The notes beneath the pieces are model-generated. The model was given only the letters and a program-made list of their open reading frames with translations. It was not told the origin of the DNA and did not search any database. Below are positions 14,661-25,316 of a stretch of 48,788 nt of DNA, in pieces. The position numbers and the translations under genes were made by a program. Location of the stretch: positions 1-48,788 of the forward strand of contig JACRGJ010000025.1 in NCBI GenBank assembly GCA_016212425.1. Reading direction: 5' to 3'. Origin of the DNA: Micrococcales bacterium. GTDB taxonomy: Bacteria > Actinomycetota > Actinomycetes > Actinomycetales > Microbacteriaceae. The stretch's first letter is position 1; every line of letters begins with the position of its first letter.

Positions 14661-16160
14661 CTACGCCGTCCGGGACGCCGCGGCGTCGTCGATCACCGGG
14701 TCCGAGATCTCCGGACCGGCCGGTTTGCGCACGAAGAAGGCGATGACGATCGGGGCGAGCGAGATGAACGCCCCGGTCAGGAACGCCCAGTGCACGCCCA
14801 CCATCACCTGCGCCGGCGTCGAGTTCTCCGCATCCGTCCCACCGGCCGCCGCCGTGCCCGCCGCGAGGAGTGCGACGAACGCGGCCGTGCCCGCCGCCCC
14901 GGCCACCTGCTGCAGGGTCGTCAGCGTCGCGCTGCCATGCGAGTAGAGGCGCGGTGACAGTGCCGACGTGCTCGCGGTGAAGAGCGCGGTGAACAGGATC
15001 CCCAGCCCGATGCTCAGGATCACGTGCGGGAACAGAATGAACCAGACCGGCGTCGTCTCCGTCAGCATCGCCAGCCCCCAGAGCCCGGCGCTGACCAGTA
15101 CCGTGCCCGGCACGATGAGGGGCCGGGTGCCGAACCGGTCGTAGATCCGTCCCACCGCCGGTCCGATCAACCCCATGATGAGCCCGCCGGGCAGCAGGAT
15201 CGCCCCGATGACAACCGGCTCCGCCAGCAACACCCTCTGCACGTACATCGGCAGCACGATGACCATGCCGAACAGCGTCACCATCATGACGACGAACAGG
15301 ACGATCGCGACGGTGAAGGTCGGCGAGCGGAAGGTGCGGAGATCGAGGAGGGCGCGGTCGGTCCGCTGCAGAAGAAGCTGCCGCACCACGAATGCGGCCA
15401 GGGCCGTCACGCCCGCCGTGAGGGGGATCCAGGGCGCGACGATCGCGGTGCCCTCGGCCGCCGCGCCGATAGCGCTCAGGCCGTAGACGATCCCGCCGAA
15501 CCCGAGGACCGAGAGGACCACCGAGAGGATGTCGAGCGGCGCGCTTCTCGGCTCCGAGATGTTCGGAACCCGCGCCATTCCGATCGCGAGCATCAGCGCC
15601 GCGATCGGGAGCACGATCCAGAACAGCAGACGCCAGGAGCCGAAGGCGGTGAGCACCAGGCCCGAGACGGCCGGGCCGATGGCCGGCGCGACGGACATCA
15701 CGATCGAGATGCGGCCCATCATCCGGCCACGGTCGTGCAGCGGCACGAGCTGCAGCACGGTCGTCATGAGCAGCGGCATCATGATCGCCGTCCCTGATGC
15801 CTGGACCACGCGACCGAGCACGAGGACGCCGAACGTCGGCGCAGCCGCCGCGATGAGGGTGCCGATGGAGAACAGCGACATCGCAGTGACGAACACGGGG
15901 CGCGTGGCGAGTCTCTGCAGCAACCACCCGGTGACCGGGACCACGATCGCGGCGGTGAGCGCGAACGCCGTCGTGAGCCACTGGCCCGCACTCGGCGTGA
16001 TATCGAGGTCCTCCATGATGCTCGGCACGGCGACGCTCATCACCGTCTCGTTGAGGAAGACCACGAAGACCGAGACCAGCAGCAGGACGATCGCCACCCT
16101 GCTGCGAGGATCGAGGGTTTGGGGAGGCGAGGTGTCGACGAGGTCGATCGTGTTCGTCAC
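14661..16160 (-). CDS. MFS multidrug-type transporter (DHA2 family)
   Basis: A 499-residue proton-coupled exporter with about 14 hydrophobic helices, the size and number of the DHA2 drug:H+ antiporters. The first helix carries FLNETVMSVAVPSIM, the N-terminal signature of the family; WLTTAFALTAAIVVPVTGWL (motif near helix 2) and GLVLTAFGSWRLLFWI (motif C/D2 region) follow. The GTG at 16160 has GGAGA at 4 bases. No regulator gene is adjacent. It is the last gene of a long minus-strand stretch, 154 bases after dxs. Substrate cannot be inferred. Confidence 0.88.
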   Translation of the reverse strand: MTNTIDLVDTSPPQTLDPRSRVAIVLLLVSVFVVFLNETVMSVAVPSIMEDLDITPSAGQWLTTAFALTAAIVVPVTGWLLQRLATRPVFVTAMSLFSIGTLIAAAAPTFGVLVLGRVVQASGTAIMMPLLMTTVLQLVPLHDRGRMMGRISIVMSVAPAIGPAVSGLVLTAFGSWRLLFWIVLPIAALMLAIGMARVPNISEPRSAPLDILSVVLSVLGFGGIVYGLSAIGAAAEGTAIVAPWIPLTAGVTALAAFVVRQLLLQRTDRALLDLRTFRSPTFTVAIVLFVVMMVTLFGMVIVLPMYVQRVLLAEPVVIGAILLPGGLIMGLIGPAVGRIYDRFGTRPLIVPGTVLVSAGLWGLAMLTETTPVWFILFPHVILSIGLGILFTALFTASTSALSPRLYSHGSATLTTLQQVAGAAGTAAFVALLAAGTAAAGGTDAENSTPAQVMVGVHWAFLTGAFISLAPIVIAFFVRKPAGPEISDPVIDDAAASRTA

Positions 16161-16314
16161 AGGGTCTCCACAAGGTCGGGGATGGCGTCGGTAACGTCCG
16201 GGAACACGTGTCGATTCCGGAGGCGCCGGAATGGTCCGGATACGGACGGCCCACACCGACCGTAGTGCCGCCCGCCGACGCCGGGTCGCCGCCCGTGCCG
16301 ACGGGGTGCCGACG

Positions 16315-18282
16315 CTAGCCGCGGTCGGCCCCGAGGGGGCCCGCGTCCAGAGAATCGGCGTCGGAGGGCTCGTCGTCCTCCGGCAGTGGCCGGGCGTGCG
16401 GCAGCCGCCGGCCCAGCACCTGCGCGACGACATCGCGAGCGATCTGCTGATCCGTCAGGCCCGCCTCCGCGAGGATCTCGGCGCGACTGCCATGCGGGAG
16501 GAATTCGTCCGGCAGCCCGAGCTCGTCCACCGCCGTGTCCACCCCGGCGGCGCGGAGGTCCTGGCGGATCCGCGTGCCGATCCCGCCGACCCGCACCCCG
16601 TCCTCGATGGTGATGACGAGCCGGTACTCCGCCGCCAGCTCCACCACGCTGCGCGGCACCGGCACGACCCAGCGCGGGTCGACGACCGTGGCGCCCATGC
16701 CCTGCGCGGCCAGTCGCTCGGCGACGGCGAGCCCGACCGCGGCCATCGGCCCGATGGCGACGATGAGCACGTCGCGGTGCGCCGCCTCGCGGAGCACGTC
16801 GACGCCGTCCGGGGTGCGCCGGACGGCGTCGTACTCGGTGCCGACGTCGCCCTTCGAGAATCGGAGCACGGTGGGTCCATCGTCGACGGCCACCGCCTCG
16901 GCCAGCTCCTCGCGGAGTCGGGTCGCGTCGCGCGGGGCCGCGATCCGGATGCCGGGAACCACCTGCAGCACCGCGAGGTCCCACATGCCGTGGTGGCTCG
17001 GCCCGTCGGGGCCGGTGACGCCGGCTCGGTCGAGCACGAAGGTCGCCCCGGCACGGTGCAGGGCGACGTCCATGAGCAGCTGGTCGAAGGCGCGGTTCAT
17101 GAAGGTCGCGTAGAGCGCCACGACGGGGTGCAGTCCCCCGAAGGCGAGGCCGGCGGCGCTCGCCACGGCGTGCTGCTCGGCGATGCCGACGTCGAGAACG
17201 CGGTCCGGATACTTCTCCGCGAAGCGGTGCAGACCCGTCGGCCGCAACATGGCCGCAGTGATGCCGACCAGACGAGAATCGCGATCCGCGAGGGCGACCA
17301 TCTCGTCGGCGAAGACGTCGGTCCAGGTGGGGCGGCTGGTGGCCTGTGCCGGCTCGCCGGTGTCGGGGTCGATCTGGCCGACCGAGTGGAACTGATCGGC
17401 CGCATCCTGCACCGCCGGCTGAAAGCCGTGCCCCTTCTCGGTGATGACGTGCACGATCACGGGTGCGCCGTAGTCCTTCGCCTGCGTGAGCGCCTCCTCG
17501 AGGCTGCGCAGGTCGTGCCCGTGCACCGGGCCGATGTACTTGATGTCGAGGTTCGAGTAGAGCGCCTCGTTGTTGCTGAACCGCGACAGGAACCCGTGCG
17601 TCCCGCCCCGGATCCCCCGGTACAGCGCCCGGCCGGGAGCCCCGAAGCGGCCGAAGAAGCGGCGGCTCGAATGGTAGAGATCGCGGTAGGTCGGGCGGGT
17701 CCTGACCTGGTTGAGGAACCGCGCCATGCCCCCGATCGTCGGGGCGTAGGAGCGGCCGTTGTCGTTGACGACGATCACCAGACGGCGGGCGTTGTCGTCG
17801 CTGATGTTGTTCAGAGCCTCCCACGTCATACCGCCGGTGAGGGCCCCATCCCCGACGACCGCGACGACGTGCCGGTTCGCCTGCCCCGTCATGGCGAAGG
17901 CGCGGGAGATGCCGTCGGCCCAGCTGAGTCCGCTGGAGGCGTGGGAGCTCTCGACGACGTCGTGCTCGGATTCCGCACGCTGCGGGTACCCGGCCACGCC
18001 ATGCCGCTGCCGAAGACGCGAGAAGTCCTGCCGCCCGGTGAGGATCTTGTGCACGTACGCCTGATGACCGACGTCCCAGATGAGCGGATCGGTCGGCGAG
18101 TCGAAGACCCGGTGGAGGGCCAGGGTCAGCTCCACGACACCGAGATTCGGTCCGAGGTGCCCGCCGGTCTTCGAGACCTCGGCGACCAGGAAGGTGCGGA
18201 TCTCGGCTGCCAGCTGCGTGAGCTCGTCCCGGCTCAGCCGGTCGAGGTCGCGCGGGCCGGTGATCTTCTCGAGCAGGGACAT
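16315..18282 (-). CDS. dxs: 1-deoxy-D-xylulose-5-phosphate synthase
   Basis: A 655-residue thiamine-diphosphate enzyme making DXP from pyruvate and glyceraldehyde 3-phosphate, the entry to the MEP isoprenoid pathway and to thiamine and pyridoxal synthesis. Visible marks are HLGPNLGVVEL (His42), DVGHQAYVHKILTGR (His73), the TPP motif GDGALTGGM ending in VVNDN, the catalytic Glu in VGIAEQHAV and the transketolase C-terminal domain. The length is typical. A TAGACT hexamer 7 bases before the ATG indicates leaderless transcription. It lies 48 bases downstream of the DUF4192 gene. Confidence 0.96.
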   Translation of the reverse strand: MSLLEKITGPRDLDRLSRDELTQLAAEIRTFLVAEVSKTGGHLGPNLGVVELTLALHRVFDSPTDPLIWDVGHQAYVHKILTGRQDFSRLRQRHGVAGYPQRAESEHDVVESSHASSGLSWADGISRAFAMTGQANRHVVAVVGDGALTGGMTWEALNNISDDNARRLVIVVNDNGRSYAPTIGGMARFLNQVRTRPTYRDLYHSSRRFFGRFGAPGRALYRGIRGGTHGFLSRFSNNEALYSNLDIKYIGPVHGHDLRSLEEALTQAKDYGAPVIVHVITEKGHGFQPAVQDAADQFHSVGQIDPDTGEPAQATSRPTWTDVFADEMVALADRDSRLVGITAAMLRPTGLHRFAEKYPDRVLDVGIAEQHAVASAAGLAFGGLHPVVALYATFMNRAFDQLLMDVALHRAGATFVLDRAGVTGPDGPSHHGMWDLAVLQVVPGIRIAAPRDATRLREELAEAVAVDDGPTVLRFSKGDVGTEYDAVRRTPDGVDVLREAAHRDVLIVAIGPMAAVGLAVAERLAAQGMGATVVDPRWVVPVPRSVVELAAEYRLVITIEDGVRVGGIGTRIRQDLRAAGVDTAVDELGLPDEFLPHGSRAEILAEAGLTDQQIARDVVAQVLGRRLPHARPLPEDDEPSDADSLDAGPLGADRG

Positions 18283-18289
18283 CGGCGCC

Positions 18290-18295
18290 AGTCTA
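18290..18295 (-). promoter_or_regulatory. Leaderless -10 hexamer of dxs
   Basis: TAGACT on the minus strand, 7 bases, then the ATG at 18282. No Shine-Dalgarno between. Confidence 0.5.
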
Positions 18296-18330
18296 AACGC
18301 GCCGCCTCCGGCCGTTCCGGGCGCCGGCTG

Positions 18331-19422
18331 TCAGTCGTTCGCCACGTCGCCCTCGGGCAGCGCCCACTCGGGGAAGGGGCTGCCCGTGATCAGGATGCCC
18401 AGAAGTCGCGTCATTCCGTAGTCCGGGTCGATCCTCCTGGCCAGGTCGAGCCATCCGCTCGCCGCGCTGCCGAGGCCGAGCGCCCAGCACAGCCAGATGA
18501 GCATGCACAGCGGCGCCGGCCGATCCACATCCTCGAGGCACGCGACGGTGAAGCGCAGCACCTCGATACCGCGGCGGATGCGTCCCGCATCGGGGCGGAT
18601 GCGCCCCCGTCCGAGCATCAGCCCGTCGATCTCGTCGTCGAGGTCGAGCCGGCCGGCCCGCACCTCCTCGAGCACGGCGTCGTCCATCGACCCGCCTCGC
18701 ACGCGGCGCCGGGCCTCCAGCCGGCGATTGCGCTCGGCGACGACCGATCCGACGAGCTCACCGAAGGCGATCTGCAGCATCGCCTCGTCCCGCACGGCGG
18801 GCGACTGGACCAGGAGGGCCAGCGTGGCGCGGTGGCGGGTGTCGGGCCGCGCCTCGAGGCAGGCCTCGACCAGCTCCGCAGGCCGCACCATCTCGTCCAG
18901 GGTGCGCAGATGGCCGGCGAACGCGCGGCGCTCGAGGTCGCCGACCTCGGGCAGCTCCGCGCGGGGAAGCGGCGCGACCTCGGTGTGCACCGGGCTCTCG
19001 CGGATCTCCTCGAGGGGATGCCGTCGCGGGCGCGGCCGCTCGGCGTAGGACCCCCACCCGTCCGAGGCCACGCAGAAGAGCCCGGCGATGTCGAGGCCGC
19101 CGCGGCCGATCCGCCGCTCGACGTCCCGGCCGAGGGTCGGCCAGGGGATGCCGTGCTGCTCCTCGAAGGAGTCGTCGGTGTAGACGACGAGCGCCACCCG
19201 GTCGACACCGGGGATCCGGCGGGCCGTCGCGAGGATGAACTCGGCGATCGCGCGGTGCCCGGCCGCCCGCCCTCGACCGGGCAGGTCGAGGCGGAAGGCC
19301 GCCACGGAGGCGCGCCCGCGGAAGAGCGCGCAGACGACGGAGTTGCGGGCGGTGTAGCCCGCGATACGGGGCAGGAGCGCGAGGAAGTCCGCGTCGCTCG
19401 CGGCCCGGATGGTGTCGGTCAT
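18331..19422 (-). CDS. DUF4192 family protein
   Basis: A 363-residue protein of the actinobacterial DUF4192 family. It is recognised from its start (a short Asp/Ala lead, then LLALLPRIAGYTARNSVVCALFRG-like text), the VDRVALVVYTDD segment and the C-terminal helical part with LGSAASGWLDLARRIDPDYG. No signal peptide, membrane helix or known catalytic motif is visible. The ATG at 19422 has GAGG 8 bases upstream. Members often lie near acnA and dxs in Micrococcales. Function unknown. The N-terminal half is rich in Arg/Pro clusters (ERPRPRRHP), likely a flexible surface loop. Confidence 0.75.
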   Translation of the reverse strand: MTDTIRAASDADFLALLPRIAGYTARNSVVCALFRGRASVAAFRLDLPGRGRAAGHRAIAEFILATARRIPGVDRVALVVYTDDSFEEQHGIPWPTLGRDVERRIGRGGLDIAGLFCVASDGWGSYAERPRPRRHPLEEIRESPVHTEVAPLPRAELPEVGDLERRAFAGHLRTLDEMVRPAELVEACLEARPDTRHRATLALLVQSPAVRDEAMLQIAFGELVGSVVAERNRRLEARRRVRGGSMDDAVLEEVRAGRLDLDDEIDGLMLGRGRIRPDAGRIRRGIEVLRFTVACLEDVDRPAPLCMLIWLCWALGLGSAASGWLDLARRIDPDYGMTRLLGILITGSPFPEWALPEGDVAND

Positions 19423-19507
19423 GCACCGAGCCTCGGGGGCCGGAGGTGCCGAACGCGCCGCAGGCCCGGATCTGTGGAGAGCCCGGGCCTGTGGAGAGCG
19501 GACGACG

Positions 19508-22318
<2,811 letters not shown>

Positions 22319-22394
22319 GGACGTCTCCCTGCTTCTCCGCACTCGCCGGCGGGGCCATCCTCGCGGTGGCCGCCCTCGAGCGTCCAGCAAGGCA

Positions 22395-22400
22395 ACCCTA
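22395..22400 (-). promoter_or_regulatory. -10 hexamer of acnA with weak iron-box resemblance
   Basis: TAGGGT on minus, 77 bases before the acnA ATG. The surrounding 22388-22401 reads TTAGGGTTGCCTTG on minus, which shares 13 of 19 positions with the DtxR/IdeR consensus when extended. The iron link is weak. Confidence 0.35.
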
Positions 22401-22418
22401 ATCCGGGAAGCGCCGATT

Positions 22419-22436
22419 TATCTTGACGTCGAGATA
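22419..22436. promoter_or_regulatory. 18-base near-perfect palindrome upstream of acnA
   Basis: TATCTTGACGTCGAGATA, symmetric at 16 of 18 positions, centred about 30 bases upstream of the acnA -10 and 2 bases past the DUF3159 stop. It has the size and symmetry of a dimeric regulator's operator. I cannot assign the protein. Confidence 0.5.
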
Positions 22437-22438
22437 CT

Positions 22439-23206
22439 TTACACGGTCCGCGGGGCGCCGTCGTCGGGACCGTCGGATGTGGTCGCGGACGGCGCGAGCA
22501 CACTGCGGACGAGCAACCAGGTGACCCAGACGACCCCCGCGTACAGCGGAACTCCCATGATCAACTTCGCCACGCCGAGCGCCGCTGGGAGATCGGCGAG
22601 GTAGAGGGGCACCTGCACGGCGAGGCGGGCGAGCGGGAAGGCCGCCCAGAGGACCGTGGCGATCACCGCGACCCGGCGCTTCGCCGGACCGGCGCGCCAG
22701 CCGTCGCCGTCGCCGGTGAGCAGCCCGACCAGCACCCCGATGAGCGGACGACGGACGGCGAGGCTCACGAGCATGACGAGCGAGAGCACGGTGTCGATCC
22801 CGAAGCCGAACAGGAAGTTGTTCGCGGCGCGGCCGGTGACGATCGCGAGGATCGCGGAGAGCAGGACACCGAACAGTCCCGCGACCGCCAGGGTGACGGG
22901 CTGCCGCTGCACGAGCCGCGCCGCGATGAAGAGCAGCGACACCACGCCCGGAGCGCCGACCGACAGCGGCACGTTCCTCGTGAACGTGAAGACGACGAGG
23001 AACACGACCCCCGGCACGATGGACTCCACGAGGCCGCGGACGCCGCCCATCGCGCCGAGCAGAGCACGTCCGCTGGGCGCCTCCCCCGGTGTCAGGTGGC
23101 CGAGCGCTGAGCGGCGGGCCGCCTGGGCGAATGCGGTCGAGAAGGTGTCCGGCTCGTCCCGGGCGATGCGTTCGGCCGGTGGGCGTGGGTCGCGCTCGTC
23201 GGTCAC
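22439..23206 (-). CDS. DUF3159 family membrane protein
   Basis: A 255-residue integral membrane protein of the actinobacterial DUF3159 family. A charged N-terminal region of about 50 residues is followed by MGGVRGLVESIVPGVVFLVVF and some five to six helices, with VRRPLIGVLVGLLTGDGDGWR as an internal mark. The GTG at 23206 has GGAG about 10 bases upstream and lies 7 bases after the DUF3710 stop, so it is probably co-transcribed with dut and DUF3710. Function unknown; the dut-DUF3710-DUF3159 order is widely kept in Actinobacteria. Confidence 0.82.
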   Translation of the reverse strand: MTDERDPRPPAERIARDEPDTFSTAFAQAARRSALGHLTPGEAPSGRALLGAMGGVRGLVESIVPGVVFLVVFTFTRNVPLSVGAPGVVSLLFIAARLVQRQPVTLAVAGLFGVLLSAILAIVTGRAANNFLFGFGIDTVLSLVMLVSLAVRRPLIGVLVGLLTGDGDGWRAGPAKRRVAVIATVLWAAFPLARLAVQVPLYLADLPAALGVAKLIMGVPLYAGVVWVTWLLVRSVLAPSATTSDGPDDGAPRTV

Positions 23207-23213
23207 GTCGCCG

Positions 23214-23822
23214 TCACTCCGCGGTGGCACCGGCGGGCAGATGGAGGGGGATCAACTCGCGCGGCGGCATCGGCTGGGTTCCCCGGACCACCACGATGCT
23301 CCGGAACAGGTCTTCGATCTGCGCCGCCGCCGCATCGCCGGCCACCGCGGCTCCGGTGACGACGCCGCGCAGCAGCCAGCGCGGGCCGTCGACGCCGACG
23401 AAGCGCGCGAGGCGGGCGCCCGGGGGCTGGGCATCCGGCGGCGCGGGGATCTCCGCGCGGAGCTCGGGCCCGAGCGATCCGTCGACCTCCTGCACCGTGG
23501 CGCCCTGCAGGCGGAGCTGGTCGGCGATCTGCCCACGAATCTCGTGCCACAGGCCCGAGGAGCGAGGGGCGGCGAAGGGCTGGACCTGCAGCGTCGACTC
23601 GGCCAGGTCGAGCGTGACGGCGACGACGCGCTGCGTGCCCTCCTCCACCTCCAGCCGCATCCCGAGCTCCGGGCGGGGCAGCACCTTGATCCCGCCGAGG
23701 TCGACGTAGGGACGCACCGGGTTGTGCTCGCTCTCGTCGAGCGGGCCCTGGGTCGACCGGTCCTCCGGCGCGGATTTCGGCTGGTCGATCGGGGTCTCGT
23801 CGGGATCCAGGGGATCGGTCAC
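23214..23822 (-). CDS. DUF3710 family protein
   Basis: A 202-residue soluble protein of the DUF3710 family. The first 35 residues are acidic and Pro-rich (DPLDPDETPIDQPKS); the folded part starts near RPYVDLGGIKVLPRPELGMRLEVEE, a family signature, and ends with PMPPRELIPLHLP. No enzyme motif or membrane segment is seen. The GTG start overlaps the dut stop by four bases (GTGA), implying translational coupling. Its role is unknown; it travels with dut and DUF3159. Confidence 0.85.
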   Translation of the reverse strand: MTDPLDPDETPIDQPKSAPEDRSTQGPLDESEHNPVRPYVDLGGIKVLPRPELGMRLEVEEGTQRVVAVTLDLAESTLQVQPFAAPRSSGLWHEIRGQIADQLRLQGATVQEVDGSLGPELRAEIPAPPDAQPPGARLARFVGVDGPRWLLRGVVTGAAVAGDAAAAQIEDLFRSIVVVRGTQPMPPRELIPLHLPAGATAE

Positions 23823-24274
23823 GGCGTCTCCTTCGCGGTCGGGTCGGCGTAGCCGGTCGAGCCGAATCCGCCCACGCCGCGCTGGCTGCCGGGCAGACGC
23901 TCGACGGGCACGAAGCGCGCGTGGCTCACCGGGGTCACGATGAGCTGCGCGATCCGGTCGCCGACCGCGACAGAGTACGCGCGTTCAATGTCCGTGTTGA
24001 GCAGCGTCACGCGGATCTCCCCGCGGTACCCGGCGTCCACGGTGCCCGGGCTGTTGACGATCGTGATCCCGTGTCGCGCCGCGAGTCCGCTCCGCGGGAC
24101 GACCAGGGCGGCGTAGCCGGCGGGGAGGGCGACAGCGACCCCGGTGCCGATGGTGGCCCGCTGACCCGGTTCGAGCTGCACCGACTCGGCTGCGGTGAGG
24201 TCGGCTCCCGCATCGCCGGGATGCGCGTACGCGGGAACCGCGTCGGCGACGATGAGCACGTCGACGTCGGTCAC
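23819..24274 (-). CDS. dut: Deoxyuridine 5'-triphosphate nucleotidohydrolase
   Basis: A 151-residue trimeric dUTPase that splits dUTP to dUMP and pyrophosphate, keeping uracil out of DNA and feeding dTMP synthesis. All five family motifs are present: DAGADL, PRSGLA, NSPGTVDAGYRGEIRV with the catalytic Asp, DRIAQLIV and the C-terminal RGVGGFGSTG lid. The GTG start has TAGGCT 6 bases upstream and no ribosome binding site, hence probably leaderless. It is divergent from DUF3093 with only 39 bases between the starts. Confidence 0.97.
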   Translation of the reverse strand: MTDVDVLIVADAVPAYAHPGDAGADLTAAESVQLEPGQRATIGTGVAVALPAGYAALVVPRSGLAARHGITIVNSPGTVDAGYRGEIRVTLLNTDIERAYSVAVGDRIAQLIVTPVSHARFVPVERLPGSQRGVGGFGSTGYADPTAKETP

Positions 24275-24280
24275 GCGGCG

Positions 24281-24307
24281 AGCCTACAGGCGCATCCGTG
24301 GTCGAAT
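24281..24307. promoter_or_regulatory. Divergent leaderless promoters of dut and DUF3093
   Basis: On minus, TAGGCT (24286-24281) stands 6 bases before the dut GTG. On plus, TCGAAT (24302-24307) stands 6 bases before the DUF3093 GTG. The two starts share a 39-base region, so the polymerases must compete for it. Confidence 0.4.
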
Positions 24308-24313
24308 GGAGCC

Positions 24314-24745
24314 GTGCCAGCCTTCCGGGAGCGTCTCTTCCCCGCGCCGTGGGTCTTCATCGCGACCGCGCTCGTGATCCCCGCCATGATCATCGTCTTC
24401 CTGCCGATCGCCGCGTGGCTCGGGGTCGCCATCGCCGCGGCGCTGTACGGGACGATCGTCGTCGCCCTGCTCGCCACCACTCCCACGATCGAAGTGGACG
24501 CCGACGAGTTCCGCGCGGGTCAGGCGCGACTTCCGCGCGCGGTGGTCGGAGAGGTCGAGCCCTACCGCGGCGACGAGGCCTCGCTCGAGCGCGGCCGCCT
24601 GCTCGATGCCCGGGCCTGGCTGCTCATCCGCGGCTGGATCTCACCGGTGGTGAAGGTGCGGCTCGTCGACCCGGACGACCCGACGCCGTACTGGCTGGTC
24701 TCCACGCGCCGTCCCGAGGAGCTCGTCGCCGCGCTCCGGGATTGA
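24314..24745 (+). CDS. DUF3093 family membrane protein
   Basis: A 143-residue protein of the DUF3093 family. Residues 9-50 contain two adjacent hydrophobic helices (WVFIATALVIPAMIIVFLPIA and LGVAIAAALYGTIVVALL), and a soluble C-terminal domain ends in PYWLVSTRRPEELVAAL, the family signature. The GTG at 24314 lies 6 bases after a TCGAAT hexamer. It belongs to the conserved dut/DUF4193 neighbourhood. Function unknown. Confidence 0.8.
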   Translation: MPAFRERLFPAPWVFIATALVIPAMIIVFLPIAAWLGVAIAAALYGTIVVALLATTPTIEVDADEFRAGQARLPRAVVGEVEPYRGDEASLERGRLLDARAWLLIRGWISPVVKVRLVDPDDPTPYWLVSTRRPEELVAALRD

Positions 24746-24797
24746 CTCCCCTGTTCCGGTGATCAGCCCCCACACGGGCCGGATCGCGGTCCAGAGG

Positions 24798-25091
24798 TCA
24801 GGCCGCGCACTCCATGCACACCGGACCGAGCTTCGTCTCGTGATCGATCTGCGAGCGGTGCCGCACCAGGAAGCACTCGACGCAGGTGAACTCGTCGGCC
24901 TGCGCGGGAAGCACCACGACGTCGAGATCGACGTCGGCGAGGTCCTGGCCGGCCAGCTCGAAGCTTCCCGGGTTGTCGGCGTCTTCGACATCGACGACTC
25001 CCGACAGCTTGTCGGGAACACGCTCCTGGAGGGCCTGGATCGACTCGGTATCGTCGTCCGTCTTCCTCGGTGCGTCGTAGTCGGTTGCCAT
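24798..25091 (-). CDS. DUF4193 family small zinc-ribbon-like protein
   Basis: A 97-residue acidic protein of the actinobacterial DUF4193 family. The N-terminus MATDYDAPRK is typical and decides the start (an ATG two codons earlier is possible). The C-terminal part has CVEC and CMEC pairs about 20 residues apart, enough to bind a metal ion, around FLVRHRSQI. The middle is rich in Asp/Glu. It converges with DUF3093, 52 bases away. Family members are near universal in Actinobacteria, but their function is not established. Confidence 0.85.
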   Translation of the reverse strand: MATDYDAPRKTDDDTESIQALQERVPDKLSGVVDVEDADNPGSFELAGQDLADVDLDVVVLPAQADEFTCVECFLVRHRSQIDHETKLGPVCMECAA

Positions 25092-25316
25092 GCCCATCCG
25101 TTCTCACCCGATCGCCGGACCCGCGGTGCGGCGGCGACAGTCTGCATCATCGCCCGCCCCGGCGCAAAACCGTCGGCGGGCATTGACAGATCCGGGTCAC
25201 CCCGCACCTGTCCACGCATCGGAACCGGCCGCGATGGCGTGTTATTCCCGGTGTGCGGGGGCCCGTCGTGTCACGCTTTCCCCATCGGTACGCGGGTCTT
25301 CGGAAGGTCGCTCAGA

